Below, one piece after another: positions 1-5,366 of a stretch of 6,916 nt of DNA (the first letter of the stretch is position 1; each line of letters begins with the position of its first letter). Origin of the DNA: Pseudomonadota bacterium (GTDB lineage Bacteria > Pseudomonadota > Alphaproteobacteria > Rhizobiales > Xanthobacteraceae); the NCBI GenBank assembly GCA_021779635.1, contig JAJYAH010000372.1, positions 1 through 6,916 of the forward strand. The letters are read 5' to 3'. A program made the position numbers and the translations under genes. The notes beneath the pieces were generated by a model. It searched no databases. It was not told where the DNA came from and was given only the letters and a program-made list of their open reading frames with translations.

Positions 1-512
1 CATTCGCGACGATCTATTCGAACATCCTTTACTGGCTCGACGATTATCCGAACACGCTTCGCGAAATTGCCCGTGTGCTGCGGCCGGGCGGGAGGTGTAT
101 CGTTCAGGTTCCGGCCGATCGGTTTCGAGAATTCTCGTTTTACCAGCAGCTGTTTGTGAAAACGGGCGATCCGAAATGGGAGTGGCTGAAGCTGTTGGAT
201 CGGGGGCGGTCGGAGAATATCAGGAACTGCATGGGGCAAGGGGAGTGGGCATCGAAGTTTGAGGCTGCCGGCCTGGAAGTGGAATCCTGCAAGGCCTATC
301 TGCCCAAGCTCGTGGTGCAGGCATGGGACATTGGGCTGCGTCCGATTTCACCCTTGCTTATTGAAATGACGGATGCCCTGGTGCCCGAAAAACGGCTGGA
401 GATCAAGAGGAAGTGGATCGAGACGTTATATCCAATGCTAGCGCCCTTGTGCGAGATCGCTGACGACGAGAACGGGTTTTTCCTGTTCTCGCTTGTCTCG
501 AGACAGCGTTAA
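1..512 (+). CDS. SAM-dependent methyltransferase, class I (C-terminal part; 5' end outside window)
   Basis: The reading frame is open from base 3 and ends at TAA 510-512, giving 169 residues. The visible part begins inside the Rossmann fold. An IYSNILYWLDDYP stretch (start of motif II region) is followed by REIARVLRPGGR, the classic post-II loop of Methyltransf_11-type enzymes, and then a beta strand CIVQVP. The remainder is a less conserved substrate-side region ending in FFLFSLVSRQR, which looks like the final beta strand. The SAM-binding GxGxG motif would lie upstream of the window. The GTG at base 75 is not the true start, because the conserved residues continue before it. It is the only plus-strand gene and converges on the glycan operon. 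From context it may methylate a glycan or lipid, but the substrate cannot be read from the sequence. Confidence 0.85.
   Translation, partial: FATIYSNILYWLDDYPNTLREIARVLRPGGRCIVQVPADRFREFSFYQQLFVKTGDPKWEWLKLLDRGRSENIRNCMGQGEWASKFEAAGLEVESCKAYLPKLVVQAWDIGLRPISPLLIEMTDALVPEKRLEIKRKWIETLYPMLAPLCEIADDENGFFLFSLVSRQR
467..491. repeat. Inverted repeat (10-bp stem, 5-nt loop) in the 3' end of the methyltransferase gene
   Basis: The arms are CGAGAACGGG (467-476) and CCTGTTCTCG (482-491), separated by TTTTT. On plus-strand RNA all ten positions can pair, with one G-U wobble (474/484). On minus-strand RNA that pair becomes a C-A mismatch. The hairpin lies inside the methyltransferase coding region, just before its stop and just beyond the end of the minus-strand operon. 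No U-tract follows on either strand, so it is not a standard intrinsic terminator. Confidence 0.55.
494..505. repeat. Perfect 12-bp palindrome at the convergent gene ends
   Basis: TGTCTCGAGACA is identical to its reverse complement. It starts 3 bp after the 467-491 inverted repeat and ends 4 bp before the methyltransferase stop codon. It overlaps coding sequence (residues near LVSRQR), so part of the symmetry could be chance. A dimeric DNA-binding protein site or a termination/processing structure is conceivable but unsupported. Confidence 0.4.
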
Positions 513-518
513 GGGTGG

Positions 519-1400
519 TCAGCTTGAGCGAGGGGTAAAAAGTTCTTCCAGCGCGATACGCGGAAATAGATCAAGCTCGCCGCCGCAAGTCGCATTGAAT
601 ATCTCGACATCGTTGTTCGCCGCGAGCTCCCTGATGCTCTCGTACTGAGACCACAGCGCGGCCAGCGCGTTGAATTCTGCGAGCCAGCCGCCGCGCAGCT
701 TACCCTTGTCGTCAACGAATATGTCTTTCCCCTTGAGCACGGTTGGCTCGTAGGAATACCGATATTCACCCGACCGGAAATGGTCGTGATCGGTGCCCAA
801 CAGATAGAGCTTTTTGCCACCGATATACATCGCAAACATCAGCGCGAGAATCGGCACGGACTGAACACCGGGAAGGGGGCCCGTGAGGTCGGGTATCCCC
901 GCCGGAAAATCGAAGAAGGGTCGTCTCAGGTTGGCATATCGGACGTCACGTCCGGGAAACAGGCCTTCCTCACGTACCAGCAGCTCTTCGGTTTCGCTCA
1001 GAATCAACGTCGCTGCACCCAGGCGCTCATGCATCTCGCCGAACCACGAGATCACATCGGCGCGGGTCATCACGCCGTAGGTGATCTGCGGTACGCAATG
1101 ATATCTGGGAGAAATTTCGGCGTAATCGGGATGAAGATATCCGCTAGACACCGAGATGACGAGTTCATCCTTGAGCGGCCGTATGTTCTGCTTCCTGACG
1201 CTCGGTCCGTTGCAAAGAACGAAAATCCTCGCGCCTGGGTGTCTGTTCTTCAAGTCGGCATTGCGAGCGGTGAGGGCGCGAACGGATCGCGATCGCTCTT
1301 CTTCCTCGCGCCTGCGCTCTTGCTCCGGCCGGGTGATGTAGAGATATCTGTAGATGAAGAGCGGCAGCGCGTTGCGAAAGGCGCTTTTGAGAAGTCTCAC
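519..1400 (-). CDS. DUF115/MptE-like (Maf-related) protein, probable glycosyltransferase
   Basis: The protein has 293 residues when started at GTG 1400. The core opens with RIFVLCNGPSVRKQ (about 58-71), the GPS nucleotide-binding turn shared by DUF115/MptE-like proteins, Maf flagellin glycosyltransferases and, more distantly, GT42 sialyltransferases. Further family-like segments are KKLYLLGTDHDHF (about 196-208) and a C-terminal FNATCGGELDLFPRI (about 268-282). A basic and acidic stretch (residues 29-48) may be a short helix. The frame is open back to ATG 1508, but that would run 97 nt into the deacetylase gene and has no Shine-Dalgarno; GTG 1400 follows the deacetylase stop by 11 nt with GAGAAAG in front. 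Being last in a nonulosonate operon, it may transfer the CMP-activated sugar to an acceptor. That is inference. It is much shorter than true Maf proteins and has no signal peptide. Confidence 0.75.
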   Translation of the reverse strand: MRLLKSAFRNALPLFIYRYLYITRPEQERRREEEERSRSVRALTARNADLKNRHPGARIFVLCNGPSVRKQNIRPLKDELVISVSSGYLHPDYAEISPRYHCVPQITYGVMTRADVISWFGEMHERLGAATLILSETEELLVREEGLFPGRDVRYANLRRPFFDFPAGIPDLTGPLPGVQSVPILALMFAMYIGGKKLYLLGTDHDHFRSGEYRYSYEPTVLKGKDIFVDDKGKLRGGWLAEFNALAALWSQYESIRELAANNDVEIFNATCGGELDLFPRIALEELFTPRSS

Positions 1401-1404
1401 GCGG

Positions 1405-1411
1405 CTTTCTC
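1405..1411 (-). promoter_or_regulatory. Ribosome binding site supporting the GTG start at 1400
   Basis: GAGAAAG on the minus strand sits directly after the deacetylase stop codon (TGA 1414-1412) and 4 nt before GTG 1400. It is a weak purine-rich Shine-Dalgarno. No comparable sequence precedes the alternative ATG at 1508, which favours the shorter protein. Confidence 0.45.
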
Positions 1412-2041
1412 TCAATCGAGCCACTTCAGAACCTGGAATACTTCGGCGTAGCGGCAGCCAATGCGCTGTCCGGCATTTTCTGCCTCGTTCTCGAAGAAAG
1501 ATATCCACTTGTGCCCGGTGCGACTGACTTCGGACGCGTGCGCCATGATCGCTTCGCGCTTCTTCGACCAGGTGTCGGTGATGTCGATGTAGTAGTTGCC
1601 GTGAAATTCAATTGGCGAGTGATACCAGTTGCTGCGATACATCAGAAGTCGCGGCACGTGCCGGCTGCTATGTAACGAAGCTCGCCCAACCGCTTGATGA
1701 TCGTGATGGACGTCGCCGATCCAATGCGTGTAAACGAGCTCGATCTTCTGGTCCTCGATGATGCGAAGGATTTCGATATTGAGAGCGTCGACGAATTCTA
1801 TCTCCAGGGTCTTGAACGCCCCGCAAATCAGGCGCTTGACCCCGAGGGTTCTCATCGCGGCTTCGCCTTCGGCCTGCGCGAGGCTGTTCGAGCGGACCTC
1901 CTGATTGCGATGGTTGGCAAATCCAGAGACGGTGGGGACATAGACCGTGACGTCGTCCCCCTTGCTGACGTGCTTCGCCAAGGCTCCTCCACAGCCAAGT
2001 TCGACATCGTCGAAGTGCGCCCCTATTGCCAACACGTTCAT
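1412..2041 (-). CDS. PIG-L/LmbE-family N-deacetylase
   Basis: The 209-residue protein matches the usual size of the family. Near the N-terminus it has AHFDDVELGCGG (8-19), a version of the AHPDDxE signature with Phe in place of Pro. The second zinc motif is HHDHQAVG (112-119). By analogy with MshB, His9, Asp12 and His115 would bind zinc and Asp11 would be the general base. Family members remove N-acetyl groups from amino sugars or related compounds in the cytoplasm. Here the likely substrate is an acylated amino sugar of the operon's pathway, either a precursor or the finished nonulosonate, freeing an amine for another substituent. The ATG directly abuts the WbqC stop codon (TAAATG) with GAGGA 8 nt upstream, so the start is secure. 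The exact substrate is unknown. Confidence 0.9.
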   Translation of the reverse strand: MNVLAIGAHFDDVELGCGGALAKHVSKGDDVTVYVPTVSGFANHRNQEVRSNSLAQAEGEAAMRTLGVKRLICGAFKTLEIEFVDALNIEILRIIEDQKIELVYTHWIGDVHHDHQAVGRASLHSSRHVPRLLMYRSNWYHSPIEFHGNYYIDITDTWSKKREAIMAHASEVSRTGHKWISFFENEAENAGQRIGCRYAEVFQVLKWLD

Positions 2042-2740
2042 TTACTTATTCCTCAGGATCTTTCTCGATTGATCGATGCCGCAATTCAATAAAAGATCGA
2101 TCGAACTCAAATAAGGTACGAAGTCCCCGTGGAGTTGCGTATAGATCGGGTGCTTGAAATCCTGCCATAGCACCTCAATCCCTGCCGCGGCAAACGGTTC
2201 GGGCCGAAAATACGCCTTGGCACCGGGGCCGGAAAGATAGTGATCCGCGCCGATCTTCTTCAGAATATCGACGAGCACTTCGTTGCTTTTGCCCTCCGGA
2301 GAAAGGCTGGACGCGACGACCGTTTCAACCCTGATGTCGAAAAGCCGCATCAGAAGCTCAATCGAAGCCTGGTTGAAATCAGCCAGCTTGGTCGAGGGGC
2401 GGGCGTACAGCTGTTCTATCTCGGGAAAGATTTCGGCAAAAAACGGCGACTTGCGATAATTCTCGCGCAGAAGGTTAATGTGGTTTGTCCGCCAGTCGAC
2501 CTTGTCGGAAAGCTCGATTTCGCAGATCGGCGTATCGCGTGGCGCGCTCTTGACGCTGAGGGATATCCACCGGGCGCCGCTGGGCGTCTTGATCTTGTCC
2601 CGATGAGTCCAACTGCGGCTCGTCGAATCGACATATTGCGCATTGTCCAGGAACACGAACACATCCGCACTGAGCAGGCGATCAAAGAAGCCAAGATAGG
2701 GAAGGAAATCCGGCTGATGAATGACGGCGGTGCGGCTCAT
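2042..2740 (-). CDS. WbqC-like family protein
   Basis: The 232-residue protein has the WbqC-family hallmarks throughout. These are an N-terminal HQPDFLPYLGFF (8-19), SADVFVFLDNAQY (24-36), a central YLSGPGAKAY (168-177) and a C-terminal FVPYLSSIDLLLNCG (207-221). The family is common in O-antigen, capsule and flagellar glycan clusters. Its reaction is not firmly established; roles in modifying amino sugars have been proposed. The start ATG overlaps the stop of the hydrolase gene by 4 nt (ATGA), and the gene ends directly against the deacetylase start, so it is coupled on both sides. Adjacency to a deacetylase suggests it acts on the exposed amino group, but this is inference. There is no signal peptide or membrane segment, so a cytoplasmic location is expected. 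Confidence 0.9.
   Translation of the reverse strand: MSRTAVIHQPDFLPYLGFFDRLLSADVFVFLDNAQYVDSTSRSWTHRDKIKTPSGARWISLSVKSAPRDTPICEIELSDKVDWRTNHINLLRENYRKSPFFAEIFPEIEQLYARPSTKLADFNQASIELLMRLFDIRVETVVASSLSPEGKSNEVLVDILKKIGADHYLSGPGAKAYFRPEPFAAAGIEVLWQDFKHPIYTQLHGDFVPYLSSIDLLLNCGIDQSRKILRNK
2050..2054 (-). promoter_or_regulatory. Ribosome binding site of the PIG-L deacetylase gene
   Basis: GAGGA on the minus strand, 8 nt before the ATG at 2041 and inside the last codons of the WbqC gene. It is the clearest Shine-Dalgarno in the operon, so this gene can initiate efficiently even though its ATG touches the upstream stop codon. Confidence 0.7.
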
Positions 2741-3684
2741 GCGAGTTCTTGGATGAGTTGGCAGGCTTTCCGGATTCCATCCAATGAAATTCTGCTTAGA
2801 CCAGCCATGCTCATATTGGCTATGTCGTCGGGAATGTTGAAAGCGCTCTCGTCGAGCGCCGAATGATGGCCCGCATAGCGCGCAGCGCCGAGGGCGGCAA
2901 GGTGTCGGGCAACGGGGATTTCAAAATCCTCGTTCGCAACCACAATCGCCGGGAGCCCCGACGCGGCGGCCTCGAAGGCCGTGATTCCGCCACCGACCAC
3001 CGCCAGGTCGTGCCGGCTCATCTCCTCGATCAGCGAGGGCACGGCGATCTTCAGCTTGAATTGCGCGCCCATTTCCGCATCAAGCGCGGCCCGATGCTCG
3101 AAGCCTGGACCGATCACTACGGTCGCTCCCAACCGGCGGCGGCTCAGCAGTGCGACGACCTTCACGGTCGCGCCGTGTGTATCGGTTCCGCCCATCGAGA
3201 CCAGCAGTCGTTCGACCTTCAGCCGCTGCCGCCGATGGAGCGCGATATCAGGATTAAGAATCAGGTATTCATGGCCTGTAACTACGCGCCGACCGCCAAG
3301 CGGCTGGTCGGCCGTAAAGGCCAACGCGGCAATGTGCAGATCGGCGAGCGATGCGCCATCGCCCTGATCGTCGAATGTCGCGAGCGGGATGCCGGCCTGC
3401 TTCACGGCTTGCGCTTGAGCCAGATTGGTGTTGAGCCGATCGTTTATCCAAAGCCTTACTTGTATTCGCCGGATCGCGGCCTGTGCCCACTGTTCAACGT
3501 GGTTCAGATCGACGGTTTCAAACGGCAACTCGTCCTCCCGCAGCAACTGGAGCGACGGCTCGTGATCGTTGATAAAGAATATGAAAGGCAGATTACGGGA
3601 ACGCAGTTCGCGTGCGAGATGGCGCATGCGGAACAGGTGTCCCATGCCGCGCTCGTGCGAGCTCTCTAGGCAAATTGCGAACAT
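2737..3684 (-). CDS. PseG/SpsG-family nucleotide-sugar hydrolase
   Basis: The protein has 315 residues when started at ATG 3684, within the normal range for PseG (about 270-340). The N-terminus ends in GMGH (13-16), whose His16 aligns with catalytic His17 of Campylobacter PseG, followed by RMRHLARELR. The second GT-B-like half has LVSMGGTD (161-168), VVIGPGFEHR (189-198) and VVGGGITAFEAAASGLP (229-245), the usual nucleotide-binding region. PseG removes UDP from a UDP-2,4-diacetamido-trideoxyhexose, giving the free sugar for the synthase. The region normally reading as an Asp-Asp motif is FDDQGDG (104-110), so the exact substrate may differ. The frame is open to ATG 3741, but the conserved N-terminus begins at 3684, which overlaps the cytidylyltransferase gene by 19 nt. 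There is no fused PseH-type acetyltransferase domain. Confidence 0.85.
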   Translation of the reverse strand: MFAICLESSHERGMGHLFRMRHLARELRSRNLPFIFFINDHEPSLQLLREDELPFETVDLNHVEQWAQAAIRRIQVRLWINDRLNTNLAQAQAVKQAGIPLATFDDQGDGASLADLHIAALAFTADQPLGGRRVVTGHEYLILNPDIALHRRQRLKVERLLVSMGGTDTHGATVKVVALLSRRRLGATVVIGPGFEHRAALDAEMGAQFKLKIAVPSLIEEMSRHDLAVVGGGITAFEAAASGLPAIVVANEDFEIPVARHLAALGAARYAGHHSALDESAFNIPDDIANMSMAGLSRISLDGIRKACQLIQELA

Positions 3685-4355
3685 AGCGCGATAGCCTGCT
3701 CGGTCGTTGCCTGTTCGCCGGCTTGTTCCGCGACGTAACATGCTCGCCGATAATCGACGTCATCGTCCACTGTGAGACGCACCTGCGGAAATCGCTTCGC
3801 TGCAACGGCGTTCAGTTGCACGGTCTTGAAGCGCTCCGGATGCTCAATCATGTATTCGTCGACGTGTTCGAAATGGTGAGGCTTGGTCGAGCATCTTGCC
3901 GATTCTTCCAATGCGGCGAAGCGAAAGATTTCCGCACCGACGCCGATCGGCAGAACGGAAAACGAGTGGCTGAAGTCCGCCTCCTGCTCGAAATGAAGCT
4001 CTATCAGGCGATCGAGCTCAATGACATCGGTGAATGGATTGTCCGCAGTCAGGCGAACCACGTGGTCAAAGCCGGAAGCCTTGGCGCATTGATAGTAGCG
4101 ATCCAGGACATTGGCCTCACTGCCGCGGAAAACCTCGGTCTCGTTCTCCTCGCAAAAGCGGACGATGAGATCGTCACGCGGGTCTATGGTGGTGGCGACC
4201 ACCGTTCTCGCCGGGTGCTTGAGGCGCGCAGCGCGGTCCAGCACATGGCCCAGCAGAGGCCTGCCATTGATCGGGCGCAGCACCTTGCCTGGGAGGCGGG
4301 TCGAGCCCATCCGGGCCTGGATGATGATGCCGAGTTTTATTGCAGCGCTTCCCAT
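3666..4355 (-). CDS. spsF: SpsF-family cytidylyltransferase (CMP-nonulosonate synthetase-like)
   Basis: The 229-residue protein has the unmistakable N-terminal IIIQARMGSTRLPGKVL (10-26), the nucleotide-binding loop of SpsF/KdsB/NeuA-type enzymes. It is followed by FRGSEANVLDRYY (76-88), RLTADNPFTD (101-110), HVDEYM (164-169) and RLTVDDDVDY (193-202). The family activates 2-keto-3-deoxy sugar acids as CMP-sugars from CTP in the cytoplasm, with a metal ion. Placed between the synthase and the PseG-like gene, it should activate the synthase product. The order synthase, SpsF, SpsG repeats that of spsE-spsF-spsG in the Bacillus spore-coat polysaccharide operon. The start ATG lies 19 nt inside the synthase gene without a strong Shine-Dalgarno, so it probably depends on translational coupling. 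The CMP specificity and sugar are inferred from family and context. Confidence 0.88.
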   Translation of the reverse strand: MGSAAIKLGIIIQARMGSTRLPGKVLRPINGRPLLGHVLDRAARLKHPARTVVATTIDPRDDLIVRFCEENETEVFRGSEANVLDRYYQCAKASGFDHVVRLTADNPFTDVIELDRLIELHFEQEADFSHSFSVLPIGVGAEIFRFAALEESARCSTKPHHFEHVDEYMIEHPERFKTVQLNAVAAKRFPQVRLTVDDDVDYRRACYVAEQAGEQATTEQAIALCSQFA

Positions 4356-5353
4356 GTCAGCACGTCGTCTGCCTGAAGCGCTTGGCGCGGGCGCCGGCCA
4401 ATCACGTCCTCAAGATGTTTGGGGGCAATTCCGTAACCGGGGCGCTTGATCGCAAGGTGGCTTGCGGTCAACGGTTCGCCAGCGGCGGCAGCGCGTGCCA
4501 TCACGATGCTCTTGCGGTTGTTGATCCGGGTCGTCGCCTCACTGGCTGCGGGGTGTTTGCTGCCATCTCCCCGCATTATTTCAAAACTGCGGATCGCGTC
4601 GACGATGGCCTTCATTTCGGGTGGATCGGCCGAGAGCATGTGATCTGGTCCGGGCGCATTCTTGTCCCAGGTAAAGTGCTTTTCGATAACGCGGGCGCCC
4701 ATGGCGGCGGCGCAAATGCAAGCGGTGGTGCCGATTGTGTGGTCAGAATAGCCGATCGCAAGATCGGGAAACTCGCGCTTCATTGCCGCCATAGCGCCGA
4801 GATTCACGTGCTCGGGATGAGTAGGGTAGCTCGTGACCGCGTGCAGGAGTATCAGCTCGCGGACACCTTCGGCGAGAATGGCTGCGACGGAATCTCGGAC
4901 TTCCTCCATGGTGCACATGCCCGTCGAGACAATCATCGGCTTGCCGGTGCGGGCCACGCTGCGCAGGAAAGGAACGTTGACCGCGTCGTCCGAACCGATC
5001 TTGTGGGCTCCGACGCCGAGTGCCTCGAGCATGGTTACGTCGGACTCGTGCGATGGCGTGGAGAACCAGTCGAGCCCGCGACGCTCAGCGTAGTCGAAGA
5101 CTGCCTTGTGCAGGTCGAGATCGATTTCGTATTTCTTGAACAACTCGTGCTGCGAGACCAGTCCGGTATTCTCCATGTCGAACACCGCCTTGCGGCTCGC
5201 GACGGCATCGGCAGTGTAGGTCTGCAGCTTGACCGCATCGACACCGGCGCCGGCCGCGGCATCGATGAGAGCCTGCGCCTCGTCGAAGCGCGTGAAGTTG
5301 CCGCCAATCTCCGCGATGACGTAGCAACGATCGCTCCTGAAGTTCCGGAACAT
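4337..5353 (-). CDS. NeuB/SpsE-family nonulosonate synthase with C-terminal SAF (antifreeze-like) domain
   Basis: The protein has 338 residues from ATG 5353, normal for NeuB/PseI/LegI enzymes. The TIM-barrel half starts with YVIAEIGGNF (11-20) and VDAVKLQTYTAD (38-49), then ELFKKYE, WFSTPSHESD (96-105) and KIGSDDAVNVPFL (118-130). GYSDHT (201-206) and EKHFT (224-228) place His205 and His226 21 residues apart, like the metal-binding His215/His236 of Neisseria NeuB. GPDH (235-238) also matches. The last 60 residues form a SAF domain (INNRKSIV to DVIGRR). The reaction is condensation of phosphoenolpyruvate with a free amino sugar to a nine-carbon acid; whether the product is sialic, legionaminic, pseudaminic or another acid is not decided. 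The frame stays open to 5440, but 5353 fits the family's N-terminus and has TAGGT upstream. Confidence 0.92.
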   Translation of the reverse strand: MFRNFRSDRCYVIAEIGGNFTRFDEAQALIDAAAGAGVDAVKLQTYTADAVASRKAVFDMENTGLVSQHELFKKYEIDLDLHKAVFDYAERRGLDWFSTPSHESDVTMLEALGVGAHKIGSDDAVNVPFLRSVARTGKPMIVSTGMCTMEEVRDSVAAILAEGVRELILLHAVTSYPTHPEHVNLGAMAAMKREFPDLAIGYSDHTIGTTACICAAAMGARVIEKHFTWDKNAPGPDHMLSADPPEMKAIVDAIRSFEIMRGDGSKHPAASEATTRINNRKSIVMARAAAAGEPLTASHLAIKRPGYGIAPKHLEDVIGRRPRQALQADDVLTWEALQ

Positions 5354-5361
5354 CGGCGTGG

Positions 5362-5366
5362 ACCTA
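5362..5366 (-). promoter_or_regulatory. Ribosome binding site deciding the synthase start at 5353
   Basis: TAGGT on the minus strand overlaps the TAG stop of the radical SAM gene (5366-5364), 8 nt before ATG 5353. Stop codon and Shine-Dalgarno share bases, so a ribosome ending the upstream gene would finish on this site. It supports the 338-residue product over a longer one. Confidence 0.5.

Noticed and set aside
467..491. Calling the inverted repeat a Rho-independent terminator
   Set aside because: The T-run is in the loop, not after the stem, and neither strand has a U-tract downstream. It is reported only as a repeat.
2863..3669. A 268-codon plus-strand open frame antisense to the PseG-like gene
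   Set aside because: It shows no family motifs and mirrors codon bias of the real gene; it also begins inside the 3' part of the hydrolase gene without a convincing ribosome site.
3685..3741. N-terminal extension of the PseG-like protein to ATG 3741
   Set aside because: The 19 extra residues are Arg-rich and precede the conserved first beta strand, and they lie wholly within the cytidylyltransferase gene.
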